The notes below the pieces were generated by a model. That model made no database searches and was not told the origin of the DNA. It saw only the letters and a list, made by a program, of their open reading frames with translations. Source: Patescibacteria group bacterium (GTDB lineage: Bacteria; Patescibacteriota; Gracilibacteria; UBA1369). Taken from it: a stretch of 50,188 nucleotides of DNA. Below are positions 34,371 to 44,700 of the stretch, piece after piece (the first letter of the stretch is position 1; each line of letters begins with the position of its first letter). Where the stretch lies: assembly GCA_963169655.1 (NCBI GenBank), contig CAUJCM010000006.1:1-50188 (forward strand), given 5' to 3'. The translations under genes and the position numbers were made by a program.

Positions 34371-34398
34371 TTTACATTTTTTAAAAAACTATTATAAT
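34371..34398 (+). promoter_or_regulatory. nrdR promoter
   Basis: TTTACA (34371-34376), a 16-base spacer and perfect TATAAT (34393-34398), 24 bases before the nrdR ATG and divergent from xerD. Confidence 0.6.
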
Positions 34399-34422
34399 TT
34401 TAATGATTTTTAAGCAGAAACT

Positions 34423-34863
34423 ATGATTTGTCCTAAATGCAAACATGAAGATACGAGGGTTCTGGACTCACGAGATACAAATGAAAAAAGAGAGACAAGG
34501 AGAAGAAGAGAATGTTCAAAATGTAATTTCCGTTTTACAACTTTTGAGAGAGTTGAACATACAAATTTTATGATTATCAAAAAAGATCAAACTCGTGAGC
34601 CTTATGACAGGCAAAAACTAGAAAGTGGAATTTGGAAAGCTTGTGAAAAAAGACCAGTTACTTTAGAACAAATTACCAATATGTTGGATCAACTTGAAGA
34701 AAAATGGTCAAATTTAGGAAGAGAAGTACACAGTAAAATTTTAGGAGAAGATACTTTAAATGCCTTAAAGAAAATTGATGAAGTAGCTTATATTCGTTTT
34801 GCTAGTGTTTATCGAGATTTTAAAGATATTGAAACTTTCAAGAAAGAGTTAAAGAAACTTTAA
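34423..34863 (+). CDS. nrdR: Transcriptional repressor NrdR
   Basis: NrdR represses ribonucleotide reductase genes in response to ATP/dATP levels. The 146-residue protein has the N-terminal zinc ribbon (Cys3, Cys6, Cys31, Cys34; basic RETRRRREC segment for DNA binding) and an ATP-cone domain (about 49-139, FMIIKKDQTREPYDRQKLESGI). Length is typical (about 150). No nrd gene is in the window. It overlaps the next gene tail to tail by 4 bases. Confidence 0.96.
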   Translation: MICPKCKHEDTRVLDSRDTNEKRETRRRRECSKCNFRFTTFERVEHTNFMIIKKDQTREPYDRQKLESGIWKACEKRPVTLEQITNMLDQLEEKWSNLGREVHSKILGEDTLNALKKIDEVAYIRFASVYRDFKDIETFKKELKKL

Positions 34864-35423
34864 TCTCCATTATCATTACCTGGTGTGACTGGTTTTGACT
34901 TTGACGATAACTTTCCTATTAATGATGTTTTCCTAGTTTGTTTCCTTAATTTATTTTGAAAAATTCTTCGTATTTCTTTACCTTGACCATTAATAATATC
35001 TTGTTTGGGAAATTGTATTAATCTACTTTTCCCTTTTTGTTTCTCATTTAATACCTCGATCAAAGTAGATTGGTGATCAAAACAAATATAGACTTGTAAA
35101 TTAGTCTCTTTAATTAATTGTACTATTTGAGGGTCATCTTTTTCTAAATCATCTAAATTATACACCTCAAAATCTGCATCAATTGCTAAACAAATTCTAC
35201 TTTGTAACGACATAATAATGCTATGACACTCATCTTTTAACTTACATTCATTTCCAGAATTTGTAATAGCCTCACTTATATTAACATAAACGCCTCCAAT
35301 TAATCCGGTCTTATCTACTAGATCTCTTCTTTTCATATCACTAAAAAAAGACAATCTACTACCATGTCTGCCAGGCAAATCTTCATATAAATATCTAATA
35401 GTTTTGTCAGTATTTTTAGCCAT
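34860..35423 (-). CDS. Hypothetical cytoplasmic protein
   Basis: A 187-residue protein without signal or membrane segments. It is mixed-charge, with a predicted alpha/beta middle (CLAIDADFEVYNLDDL, LQVYICFDHQSTLIEVL) and a basic C-terminal third (RRIFQNKLRKQTRKT) ending in a Gly/Asn tail. I do not recognise a family. The strong promoter at 35457-35485, shared back to back with the L,D-transpeptidase promoter, supports expression. Confidence 0.7.
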   Translation of the reverse strand: MAKNTDKTIRYLYEDLPGRHGSRLSFFSDMKRRDLVDKTGLIGGVYVNISEAITNSGNECKLKDECHSIIMSLQSRICLAIDADFEVYNLDDLEKDDPQIVQLIKETNLQVYICFDHQSTLIEVLNEKQKGKSRLIQFPKQDIINGQGKEIRRIFQNKLRKQTRKTSLIGKLSSKSKPVTPGNDNGD

Positions 35424-35456
35424 TTTTATTTCGAGCCATTTATCAAAGTAGACAAA

Positions 35457-35485
35457 ATTCTATAATACACTTTATCATTTGTCAA
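35457..35485 (-). promoter_or_regulatory. Promoter of the hypothetical gene at 34860
   Basis: On the minus strand TTGACA (35480-35485), 17 bases, TAGAAT (35457-35462). The -35 box overlaps that of the divergent promoter on the plus strand. Confidence 0.65.
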
Positions 35486-35506
35486 AATAAAATTTTATGT
35501 TATAAT
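35479..35506 (+). promoter_or_regulatory. Promoter of the L,D-transpeptidase gene
   Basis: TTGTCA (35479-35484), 16 bases, TATAAT (35501-35506), with the TGn extension (TGTTATAAT). It lies 33 bases before the ATG. Confidence 0.75.
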
Positions 35507-35538
35507 ATTAAGATTCATTAATAAAAATTAACATTCAA

Positions 35539-36627
35539 ATGACGAGTAAAAATAAAAAAAATAATCAAAAATATATTTTAGTGTCTGCAATTATTTTTTC
35601 AGCAATTATGACATTGGCATTGTCATTTTTACCAGCTGACGCCGCAGATAGTCAAAATGCAAATATTAAAAACCGCGTTGCCAATAAACAAATTTCTAAT
35701 GTCATTGAACCATTAAATTTTTCTTGTGACATGACATATCCTGACAAAATTGACTACTCAGGTGAATTTTTGTCAGTTGATGTCCCGAGTCTTGTTCAGC
35801 CAAATCAAATTTTTGAGATAACTGCACAAATTAAAAATACTGGTAATATTCCATGGCTTTCTTCAAGAACAAACTGTCAAGGACAGTCAATGACATTCCT
35901 CGGCACTGACAAATTGCAAGACAGATTATCAGAGTTATTTCCAAGAACTTATATTACAGATTCCAGATGGTATAGCGGAAATAGAATCGTTATGGATACT
36001 TTAAGAGTTGAACCTGGAGAAGTAGCTACCTTCAAATTTACTGCTCAAGCTCCAAATAAAAATGGTTTATATCGTGAATTTTTCTCTCCAGTTATTGAAG
36101 GAAAAAGCTGGATAAGAGATAAAGCATCATTTCATTTTGATTTACAAGTTGGAGAATTACCAGAAAATTCTGAAGAAATTTTAAAGTATTCAAATAGAAT
36201 CCAAAGTTCAATGAATTTATTAAATCCAAGTTTTGAAGGTGGAGAAAAAAGGATTTTAATTAGCATTTCCAAACAAACAATGGAAGTTTATTGGGGCGAT
36301 GCTCTAATTAGCACTTTTCCAGTTTCAACAGGAACAGTTAAAACTCCAACCCCACTTGGAACAATGAAAATCCAATTTAAACAAGATGTTAGAGTTGCTC
36401 AATCATATCCTCATTATATTATGCCTCAATTTATGCAGTTTAAAGCAGGGGGATATGGTATTCATGCTTTACCAAGTTTAGCTAACGATAAAGGTGTATT
36501 TTGGAGAGAGGCACTTGATCACATTGGTACAAGAAGAAGTCATGGCTGTGTCAGGCTTCTCCCAAAAGATTCAGATTTCTTGTATAATTTTGCTGAAGTT
36601 GGAACAGAAGTAAAAGTTGTCTGGTAA
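35539..36627 (+). CDS. Secreted L,D-transpeptidase (YkuD)
   Basis: The enzyme cross-links peptidoglycan stem peptides (3-3 links) or attaches proteins, outside the membrane. The 362-residue protein has a signal peptide (about 10-33, cleavage after PADA), an Ig-like domain (about 65-205; IFEITAQIKNTGNIPW recalls NBR1-like or cell-surface Ig folds) and the YkuD domain (about 230-362). The catalytic motif is GIHALP then SHGCVRLLPKD, with nucleophile Cys337. The fusion with an Ig-like domain suggests positioning on the cell surface. Single gene between its own promoter and a terminator. Confidence 0.92.
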   Translation: MTSKNKKNNQKYILVSAIIFSAIMTLALSFLPADAADSQNANIKNRVANKQISNVIEPLNFSCDMTYPDKIDYSGEFLSVDVPSLVQPNQIFEITAQIKNTGNIPWLSSRTNCQGQSMTFLGTDKLQDRLSELFPRTYITDSRWYSGNRIVMDTLRVEPGEVATFKFTAQAPNKNGLYREFFSPVIEGKSWIRDKASFHFDLQVGELPENSEEILKYSNRIQSSMNLLNPSFEGGEKRILISISKQTMEVYWGDALISTFPVSTGTVKTPTPLGTMKIQFKQDVRVAQSYPHYIMPQFMQFKAGGYGIHALPSLANDKGVFWREALDHIGTRRSHGCVRLLPKDSDFLYNFAEVGTEVKVVW

Positions 36628-36651
36628 AAAGAGTATTAAATCTTTTATAAT

Positions 36652-36687
36652 GCCATCGCTATATTTTATAGAGATGGCTTATTTTTT
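36652..36687 (+). terminator. Terminator before pcrA
   Basis: GCCATCGCTATA (36652-36663) pairs with TATAGAGATGGC (36667-36678), one mismatch, followed by TTATTTTTT. It lies 25 bases after the L,D-transpeptidase stop and 12 bases before pcrA. A TATAAT directly before it (36646-36651) may be the pcrA -10 box, placing the start of transcription inside the stem. Confidence 0.75.
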
Positions 36688-36698
36688 CAGATTTAATT

Positions 36699-38915
36699 AT
36701 GCTCGAAAAACTCAATGAAATGCAGAAAGAGGTAGTTTTACAAACTGAAGGGCCTTTACTCGTTTTGGCTGGTGCTGGTTCAGGTAAAACTAGTGCTTTA
36801 ACTACTCGAATTGCTTATATGATCAAGGAAAAAAATATTTCTCCTTGGAATATTTTAGCCGTTACATTTACCAATAAAGCTGCCAATGAAATGAAAAGTA
36901 GAATTTTACATTTACTTGGTGATATTGATGAAAGTAGAGCTCCCAATATTGGCACTTTTCATGCAATTTGTGTCAAAATATTAAGAAAACAAATTCATCA
37001 GCTTGGTTATGATAGAAATTTTGTGATTTATGATATTGCAGACCAACAACTTTTAATAAAAAGAGTTGTAGAAGACCTTTTAATAGATCCTAAAAAGTTC
37101 AATCCTAAAGCAATTCTTAATTTTATTTCTGGGGCTAAAAATGAATTAATTGGACCACAGGAGTACTCCAAATTTGCCAGTAATTATTTTACTGAAAAAG
37201 TAGCTAAATGTTATATCCATTATCAAAAAGAATTACAAAAAAATAATGCTTTGGATTTTGATGATATTATTATGAAAACTGTTGAACTATTTCAAAAATA
37301 CCCACATATCTTAGATTCTTATCAAGAATTATTTAAATACATTTCAGTAGATGAATATCAAGATACTAATCACGCTCAATATGTTTTAACTAACTTATTA
37401 GCTTCAAAATATCATAATCTTTGTGTCATTGGTGATTCTGACCAATCGATTTATTCTTTTCGTGGGGCCAATATTCAAAATATTTTAACTTTTGAAAAAG
37501 ATTATCCAGAATCCAAAGTAGTATTTTTAGAACAAAACTATCGATCTACTCAAATTATTCTCGATGCTGCTCATCAAGTAATTTCAAAAAATACTCAAAG
37601 AAAAGACAAAAAACTATGGACTGAAAGAGAGGGTGGAGAAAAGATAACTATGAAAACTTTAGTTAATGAAAGAGAAGAAGGGGAATATATAGCCCATACA
37701 ATTTTAGAAACTTTAAAAAATTCTTCTGATAAAAGCTATAAAAAATTTGTTGTTTTATACAGGACTAATGCTCAATCTCGTGTTATTGAAGAGGTATTTT
37801 TAAGACATACCATCCCCTATAAAATTGTTGGAGGTATCAAATTTTATGAAAGAAAAGAAATTAAAGATTTGATTGCATATCTTCGAGTTATTCAAAGCCC
37901 TAATGATTCATTAAGCCTACTTAGAATTATTAACACTCCAAGCAGAAAAATAGGTCAAAAAACAATTGAAGTCATTCAAGACTATGCACTTAATAATGAT
38001 ATTACATTTTGGCAGGCTTTAGTTGATATTGATAAAATAGAAGCAATTAGAGGAAGTAAGAGTCAGGCTTTAGAAGACTTTAAAAATTTGATTATAAGTT
38101 TGCAAAAAGTAAATAAAGAATTTTCAGCTTCTGGCGTAATTAAACATATTCTAGATTTATCAGGTTATAAAAAATTTATTGATGATGGTACCTTAGAAGG
38201 GGAGTCAAGACTTCAAAATATTTATGAACTTATTTCGGTAGCAGGAAAATATGATCGTCTAGAACCGGGCGAATCACTTAGCATATTTTTAGAGGAAATT
38301 TCATTAATTGCTGACATTGATAAATTAGATGAAAGAGAAGATTCTGTTATTTTAATGACTGTTCATTCTGCCAAGGGGCTTGAGTTTCCAATTGTGTTTT
38401 TAGTAGGTCTTGAAGATGGAATTTTTCCTCATTCAAGGTCACTTCTTGAAAAAAATGAAATGGAAGAGGAAAGAAGACTTATGTATGTAGCTATTACAAG
38501 AGCCAAAGATAAACTTTATTTATTAAATGCTCAAAATAGACTTTTATACGGCGAATCTCAATCTAATCCTCCTTCACAATTTTTAAATGATATTTCAGAA
38601 GAAATTTGTATACAGGAAGAAGCTCCAGAAAAGACAATTTGGGAATCTTCACAGTTTTTCAGACAATTTTCAAGTTCTACAAATACTCCTAGACCAATTC
38701 CAATTGAAGAAGACGGGCAAAGAATTATTCCTGAAGAGCATGTCGTCTTTAGTGATGAAATGGGATTTCAAGTTGGAGATAAAGTATCACATACTACCTT
38801 TGGTAATGGAAAAATTACTGATATTAAAGGAGGAGTAGCAACAGTTAAATTTGAATCAATTCGTTATGGTACAAAAAAATTAGCTTTGTCAGTTGCTCCA
38901 CTCAAAAAATTATAA
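36699..38915 (+). CDS. pcrA: ATP-dependent DNA helicase PcrA/UvrD
   Basis: A 738-residue superfamily 1 helicase (3' to 5') for repair, replication restart and removal of RecA from DNA. All motifs are seen: Q motif LNEMQKEVV, motif I GAGSGKTSALTTRI, Ia VTFTNKAANEM, II ISVDEYQDTNHAQ, III GDSDQSIYSFRGA, IV FLEQNYRST, V VHSAKGLEFPIVFLVGLEDGIFPH and VI EEERRLMYVAITRAK. A C-terminal Tudor-like RNA-polymerase-binding domain (about 680-738, VGDKVSHTTFGNGKI) completes the PcrA/UvrD layout. Length is standard. It overlaps the following convergent gene by 6 bases. Confidence 0.96.
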   Translation: MLEKLNEMQKEVVLQTEGPLLVLAGAGSGKTSALTTRIAYMIKEKNISPWNILAVTFTNKAANEMKSRILHLLGDIDESRAPNIGTFHAICVKILRKQIHQLGYDRNFVIYDIADQQLLIKRVVEDLLIDPKKFNPKAILNFISGAKNELIGPQEYSKFASNYFTEKVAKCYIHYQKELQKNNALDFDDIIMKTVELFQKYPHILDSYQELFKYISVDEYQDTNHAQYVLTNLLASKYHNLCVIGDSDQSIYSFRGANIQNILTFEKDYPESKVVFLEQNYRSTQIILDAAHQVISKNTQRKDKKLWTEREGGEKITMKTLVNEREEGEYIAHTILETLKNSSDKSYKKFVVLYRTNAQSRVIEEVFLRHTIPYKIVGGIKFYERKEIKDLIAYLRVIQSPNDSLSLLRIINTPSRKIGQKTIEVIQDYALNNDITFWQALVDIDKIEAIRGSKSQALEDFKNLIISLQKVNKEFSASGVIKHILDLSGYKKFIDDGTLEGESRLQNIYELISVAGKYDRLEPGESLSIFLEEISLIADIDKLDEREDSVILMTVHSAKGLEFPIVFLVGLEDGIFPHSRSLLEKNEMEEERRLMYVAITRAKDKLYLLNAQNRLLYGESQSNPPSQFLNDISEEICIQEEAPEKTIWESSQFFRQFSSSTNTPRPIPIEEDGQRIIPEEHVVFSDEMGFQVGDKVSHTTFGNGKITDIKGGVATVKFESIRYGTKKLALSVAPLKKL

Positions 38916-39263
38916 TTTATCGGCACGAGCTGCTTTTTCTTCCCTTTCTCGTCTTTCTTGGTCAAATCTTTCATCTTTAATTTTATAATATCTCTTAATA
39001 CTTCTTTCAGAGCCATACGCCAATTCACATATCTCAAGCTTTTGTTCTTCTGATAAATTATCTATTTCATTTGAACATCCAGTATATTTAAAATTAAAAG
39101 TATCCGGTTTGTAATTAATAATTCTTTGATGAGTTTTGCAATAAAAAACAACTGATTCAGGCATTTTTGCATTATCAACTGCTTGACTATTTGCCACCCT
39201 ATCATTTCTTAGAGGCTTATTTATCCTTTTATTTTTAGTAAATCTTTTATTATTGTTTTTCAT
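38910..39263 (-). CDS. Small basic hypothetical protein
   Basis: A 117-residue protein with a highly basic N-terminus (NNKRFTKNKRINKPLRNDR) and a charged helical C-terminus. The centre has FYCKTHQRII and KYTGCSNEI, a Cys-x2-His plus Cys arrangement that could bind metal but is incomplete for a zinc ribbon. The basic ends suggest nucleic-acid binding (inference). It follows the membrane protein gene by 8 bases on the same strand, so the two form an operon. Family not recognised. Confidence 0.65.
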   Translation of the reverse strand: MKNNNKRFTKNKRINKPLRNDRVANSQAVDNAKMPESVVFYCKTHQRIINYKPDTFNFKYTGCSNEIDNLSEEQKLEICELAYGSERSIKRYYKIKDERFDQERREREEKAARADKL

Positions 39264-39271
39264 AAATTATT

Positions 39272-40168
39272 TTATAAATCCATTCGATACATTTGAGTTT
39301 TTTTGGCACCAGCTTTTGTACTATTTTCTTGTGTATTAGCTGACTGTACAGTTTTATCCTTTGTTTGCCCAAAATTAGCAGAAAAAGCATTTTCTCTTAC
39401 TTCTTTTTCTCTTTCTTTACGTCTTTGTTGAGGAGTTAAAGTATCTCGCATCATAGTTTTTCTTAAATTCTCATATAATTTTCCTCTCTCATACTCAGTT
39501 TTTCCTCTAGAATCTCTCTCAGAATAATAAGTTGGTTGTGAGTAATTATTATTTACTTCATAAGTAGGAGTAATAATTTCAGATGAAGTTTGAACAGGCT
39601 TTTCGATTACATTATTTTCAATAGCAGTATGTTGTCTTTCTTGATTAATCAAAACTTCTTCATTTTGTAGCATAGAATTACTACTTTCAACCATATTTTC
39701 CTCCTCAGATTTATTGAATTGCCTGTAAGCTAAATATCCTCCAACACAAATTAAAATAGAAGAAGCCAAAGTGATTAATACACCAAATTCTGATTTCTTA
39801 TCTAAAATATTAAGACCAAATTGATGACTAAAAAAGACAGAATTTGCTAAAACTAATAAATACATAGCCATAAATCCTCCCGCAATTTCCAGTTTTCCTA
39901 AAGTAGCAATATTTATTTTACTTCTTAGCCTTTTGCTTGTTAAAACGCCTAGATTAATAAATAAATTTATAATTGCAATAGCCATAATAGAATAACCAAG
40001 CAAATAAACTGGTCCATTTAAAGCGTTATAAGTATCTCCACTTCTAAACATATCCATATCGCTATACCAATTTAAAAACAGACTAAAAATCATTAGTAAA
40101 GATCCAAATACATTTAATTTTTGACTATTCGATAACTTAGACCAATATTTTTTCTTAATATTTTTCAT
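39272..40168 (-). CDS. Four-helix membrane protein with polar C-terminal tail
   Basis: From the ATG at 40168 (a TTG at 40177 would add three residues) the 298-residue protein has four membrane segments in the first 155 residues: FGSLLMIFSLFLNWY, VYLLGYSIMAIAIINLFI, MAMYLLVLANSVFF and VLITLASSILICVGGYLAY. The remaining 140 residues are polar, rich in Gln, Glu, Asn and Arg (TLTPQQRRKEREKEVRENAF), and probably cytoplasmic. No family recognised. First gene of a two-gene unit with the small basic protein, divergent from the glycosyltransferase. Confidence 0.7.
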   Translation of the reverse strand: MKNIKKKYWSKLSNSQKLNVFGSLLMIFSLFLNWYSDMDMFRSGDTYNALNGPVYLLGYSIMAIAIINLFINLGVLTSKRLRSKINIATLGKLEIAGGFMAMYLLVLANSVFFSHQFGLNILDKKSEFGVLITLASSILICVGGYLAYRQFNKSEEENMVESSNSMLQNEEVLINQERQHTAIENNVIEKPVQTSSEIITPTYEVNNNYSQPTYYSERDSRGKTEYERGKLYENLRKTMMRDTLTPQQRRKEREKEVRENAFSANFGQTKDKTVQSANTQENSTKAGAKKTQMYRMDL

Positions 40169-40247
40169 TCGTGACAAAATTATTTTTATATATTACAATC
40201 TGGCTACCTAAAATTTACAAGATTAATCTTTTTTGAACAAGAACAAT

Positions 40248-41351
40248 ATGAAAATAGCCATTGATGTCCGTGATGCTGGTGGAGAGAAAACGGGTAAAGG
40301 ATTCTTCACTTATGGGCTAGTTAATGCCATAATTTCACAAGATAGAGAGAATCAATATATTTTATATTCAAATTCAAAGACTTCTCCTTTTCCTGAATAT
40401 GATAATGTTCAATTTAAATTTATTGAAAAAGAAGGGTTAAAATGGCATTTGGCTACTTTAAAAGAAATAAAAATAGAAAAGCCAGATTTCTTTATTGCTC
40501 CAACTAGTTATATTATTCCTTCAATAGCACCAAAATGGTTAAAAGTTATCCCTGTAGTTCATGATATTGTCGCTTTCTTATACCCTAAAACTCATTCAAA
40601 AAAGGCAGTATTAACTGAAAGATTTACTCTTAAAAGAGCCTTAAAAAAAGCCTTTAAAGTTTTTGTAGTTTCAGAGAATACTATGAATGATTTAATTAAT
40701 CATTTTAAGTATCCAAAATCATTAATGACTGTAATACCTTGTGCTCCTCATGATTTATATTTGAAAGAACCAACACCTCAAAACCAAGCCAAAGTTATTG
40801 AAAAGTATAAATTACCAGAGAAGTTTATTTTGGGAGTTGGAACTTTGGAACCTCGCAAAAACTTTAAAACATTAATTAAAAGTTTTGTGATAGTTAAGAG
40901 AAAATATCCTGAATATAAATTAGTCATTGTTGGTAAAAATGGCTGGAAATACCAAGAATTATTTCAGAAAGTTAAAGAGTTTCAAATTGAAGAAGATGTG
41001 ATCTTTACTGGATATATGGCTGATCAAGATTTACATCTAGTTTATTCTTTAGCAGAAGTTTTTGTCTTTCCATCTTTGTATGAAGGGTTTGGTATCCCAC
41101 CTATTGAGGCAATGGCATCAGGATGTCCTGTAATCGCATCTAATACGTCATCTTTACCAGAAGTAATAGAAGATGCCGGACTTTTAATTGAACCTCAAAA
41201 TTCTGTTAAAATTGCAGATGCAATTATTAGTTTGATTGAAAATACACAGTTAAGGAACACCTTAATTGAAAAAGGCTATCATCATTCTAAAAAGTTTAAT
41301 TGGGACTATTCAGCTCAAATCGTTTTAGATGAACTAAATTCTTCTAATTAG
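40248..41351 (+). CDS. Glycosyltransferase, GT4 family
   Basis: A 367-residue GT-B fold glycosyltransferase, probably making cell-surface glycan. The N-terminal domain begins [24 protein letters not shown]; the C-terminal nucleotide-sugar domain has [60 protein letters not shown] and the [18 protein letters not shown] signature (E-x7-E). These are the marks of family GT4 (mannosyl-, glucosyl- or galactosyltransferases); the sugar cannot be told. I prefer the ATG at 40248 over TTG at 40233. It stands alone. Confidence 0.9.
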   Translation: MKIAIDVRDAGGEKTGKGFFTYGLVNAIISQDRENQYILYSNSKTSPFPEYDNVQFKFIEKEGLKWHLATLKEIKIEKPDFFIAPTSYIIPSIAPKWLKVIPVVHDIVAFLYPKTHSKKAVLTERFTLKRALKKAFKVFVVSENTMNDLINHFKYPKSLMTVIPCAPHDLYLKEPTPQNQAKVIEKYKLPEKFILGVGTLEPRKNFKTLIKSFVIVKRKYPEYKLVIVGKNGWKYQELFQKVKEFQIEEDVIFTGYMADQDLHLVYSLAEVFVFPSLYEGFGIPPIEAMASGCPVIASNTSSLPEVIEDAGLLIEPQNSVKIADAIISLIENTQLRNTLIEKGYHHSKKFNWDYSAQIVLDELNSSN

Positions 41352-41438
41352 GATTAATTTTATAAAAGTACAAATTAAAACTTCCCCCTTAAAGGTTGTC
41401 TGTAAATTTTCATTGGTAAGTAGTGGGTAGAAAACAAA

Positions 41439-41505
41439 CACTTCCCCTCTTGAGGGGTGGCAAATCCGAAGGATAAGAGGTGGCAGTCGCAGACTGACGG
41501 GGTGG
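41439..41505 (+). repeat. Modular palindromic intergenic repeat, copy 8 (composite)
   Basis: CCCCTCTTGAGGGGTGG is followed by the short stem AATCC-GAA-GGAT, then AGAGGTGG and a second stem CAGTC-GCA-GACTG closed by CGGGGTGG. It looks like two units fused, the first having lost its closing block. Confidence 0.8.
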
Positions 41506-41581
41506 AACTTTCGCAAACAAAAAAATCAGTCAAGATATTCATCATTTAATTGACAATCTCAAAAAAAATTTTGTAATTTTT

Positions 41582-41605
41582 CCCATCCCTAACCCCCACC
41601 CACCC
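41582..41605 (-). other. G-quadruplex-type sequence
   Basis: The minus strand has five G-runs of three or more, separated by 1-3 bases (GGG-T-GGG-T-GGGGG-TTA-GGG-AT-GGG), in otherwise AT-rich DNA. It lies downstream of the alpha-2-macroglobulin gene terminator. Confidence 0.55.
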
Positions 41606-41668
41606 AAGGGGCAGGGTAACCCAAAAAACTAAATTTAAAGTTAAAAATACTTAAACTTTCACATATCT

Positions 41669-41709
41669 AAAAAAGAGGACAAACTACAATAGTTCACCCT
41701 CTCTTTTTT
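41669..41709. terminator. Terminator of the alpha-2-macroglobulin gene
   Basis: AAAAAAGAGG pairs with CCTCTCTTTTTT around an inner stem AACTA-CAA-TAGTT. T-runs occur on both strands; it ends 8 bases after the stop at 41717 on the minus strand. Confidence 0.65.
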
Positions 41710-41716
41710 AATTTTC

Positions 41717-44700
41717 TTAATTCAAGACCTCAAAGGTTCTTCCAATACTTCTTCCAAACACCTCTGGGAAATAAATTTCTTGTACTAAAGTAGGTAAATC
41801 TGCAAACTTACCAACTGAAGTAGCACGAAGATAATAATCAAGTTCATATACACCTTTTGGAAGGAAGTCTGCAAAGAACATCACTTTATCATCCTTAATC
41901 TCATTATGGTTGAAATACCAATTATAACAATCATCAAATTCACAAGCATCTTCATCTAAAAGTCCTTGTTCAGTTGTTTTTAAATTAAAGTCAACACCCT
42001 CAAGACCAGCTGGCAAATAGTCTTCAATCATCACAAAATATCTATCTTCAGGAACTATTAATGTAATTTTACTATGTATATTTTGACCAACCTTTAATGA
42101 GTTTAAAGGCTTAGTCATTTGGGTATCGTTTATATCAAAATACTCTTGAATAACATCCATTCCTTTATTTTGAGCTTTTTGTTGATCTAATGGTAAATAA
42201 TATTCCATTAAAATATTGGCATACAATGAACCTTGACCAGTTTTTTGAATAGCCAATTCATTCTCCATATTATTTGAAAGTAATTTATTTAATGGTATTA
42301 ATTTTTCAATTGTTTGTCCAAGATTTTCACTCTTAAAATTCTCATCAAATAATCCTTCTCCATTCAATATTACTTGTGCATTAAAGGCAGGATTTAATTC
42401 CTTATGATCTTTCATATATTCAAGTGTTGAAATAAGCATTATTGCATTTTCTTGTGTACTTTGACTAAACCCAGTCTGTCTTTCAATTAATAAGTGATTT
42501 AATAATTTTGGAATAATCACATTATCACTATCCAATCTATTAAATGCTCTCAAAGCAAGTGCTGTTGATTTTAAATTTGAATCAAAAATTCTATAATCAA
42601 GATTTTTTTCTTTTATATAAGCACTTCTATCAGTAATTATTAGTGAATTTTCAATATCTTTTAATAAATTATTAATTTTTTCTTTAGTTCCAGAATTCTT
42701 TTGTTTTTCATTAATCTTGTCAAAAGACATAGCTAAATATGCTTTAGAAGCTACACTCAAGTCTTTTCTAGCTTCATATAAATTATTATTTAAAGCCAAA
42801 TCACCTTGTCCAATTTCACTTAATACAAATAAAATATAAGCTTTAGTATTTATACTCAAATTTACATCATTTTCATCATTAACTCCTTTATTTACTATGT
42901 CTTGTAAATATTTAATTGCACTATTTTGAACTTTACTATCTACAACATAACCTAATTCAGTAAGTTTATTTAATCCTTCAACAACATAAGCAGTTAAATA
43001 TGCATTACTTCTTGAGTTGATCCAAAGGCCAAATCCACCATTAGCTTGTTGATTTTTATATAATTGTTGCAAATTTGTTTCAATTAATTTATCAGTATTA
43101 TTTACATTTAAAACCTCTTGCCCTACTAATTTTTTAACAGTAGCAATTGGATATATTCGGCTAATAATTTGTTCAGTACAATAGTAAGAATAATTGATTA
43201 AGTAGTTGATACTATCCTCTAAATTACCAATTAATGAACCTGTTAAAGAAAGTTTAATTCCCCCTTTATTTAGATTTAGATTTTCAGGAATCCAAATTTT
43301 TTCTATTTCTTTCTTGTCTTCAGTAATCATCTTATTAATAGCTACAATTTCAGGGAAACTAGATTCAGAAATTGGTAAAATTTGTTCAATTTCATCGCTG
43401 TATTTTCCATCACTAGATGCTACTTTAAAGACTATTTTTGCTTTTTCCTTTCCATTTACTTTAATCTTCCAACTTAATTTTTGATTTTGATTAGAACCCA
43501 AACTAATAGTCTTTTCTGCAAAATCAATTAAATCAATCCCTTCTACATTCAAATTTACAGTTAATTTTTGTTTTTCAGGTAAATAATTATGAACAATAGC
43601 TGAGATTTCCATTTCATCACCATTAACCATAAATCTTGGTAGAACAGGACGAATTAATAAATCTTTATTTACGACAAAACTATATTTATCACTTCCAACC
43701 AACCCTAAATTATTTTTTTGATCATTTGAAATACCAATTGCCAAAACTTGCCATGAAGTTAAATTATCAGGAAGCTCAAATTCTACAAATCCCTCTCCAT
43801 TTCCATCTGTAAATACTTCAGATCGATAAAAAGCAGTATCTTTAAAATCAGTTCTCTTTGAGGAATTTCCACCACTTCCACCTTTCATTCCAGAGTCGAT
43901 TTGCACATTAATACGAGCTAAAGCTTTAGTTAAAGTATCAGCAAAACTTACAGCCAATAATCTCTTTCGATAAAATACATTTAATAAATCAGCAGTAACG
44001 CTTTCAGTAAGCGATAAAACACTTTCATCAACTACAGAAACCGACAACTCAGAAGGAACTGCTTTCCCTGTATAATCAGTAGTTTTTAGATTTATTTTAA
44101 CAGTATCTCCAGGATTATATCTTTGTTTATCACTCTTTATTTGAATATTTAATTTTTTACTTGCAGTATTTACTTGTAAAACAGCATATCCAACTTTAAA
44201 TCCAGCAATATTTCCTTCTCCTTCTGCATTTAAATTTCCTTTAGAAAGTACAACTGAAATAAAGGTATTAGGGAGGAATTTATCGGTAATTGGTACTTCA
44301 ATTGTTTGTGAATTAGAAGTTATTTTTTCTATTCTTTGATCTAAAACATCATTTTTTTCATAGGTAATTAAAGCATACGCATCTTTATATGGTGATTTAA
44401 TTAGTATTTTTGCAGTATCCCCAATTTGATATTCCATTTTATCTGGAATTAATTCAATTTGATCATTATTTTCATTTCCCCAATTGATAAAGTCACCACT
44501 ACTTACATAAAATCTGGTTGTACTTCTAATTTCATTACCAGAATTATCTTTTGCTGAAGCAGTAACCACATAATCTCCACCTTTTTTAAAGTTAAAGCTA
44601 ACCTTACCTCGACCATCTCCATCTGACTTAATGTTTTTAGTTTCTATTAATTTATCATCATAAGTATTTTCATAGTAAAAATATCCATCTACACTCTTTC

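Larger units (their letters stand above)
41352..41716. other. Gene-free stretch with repeat, G-rich run and terminator
   Basis: No gene is seen. It contains a partial repeat start (CTTCCCCCTTAAAGG, about 41381-41395), a full repeat unit (41439-41505), a G-quadruplex-type run on the minus strand (41582-41605) and a terminator (41669-41709). Confidence 0.6.

Noticed and set aside
36646-36651. Full sigma-70 promoter for pcrA
   Set aside because: The TATAAT is perfect, but no acceptable -35 box lies 16-18 bases upstream and the start of transcription would fall within a terminator stem; mentioned only as a possible -10 box.
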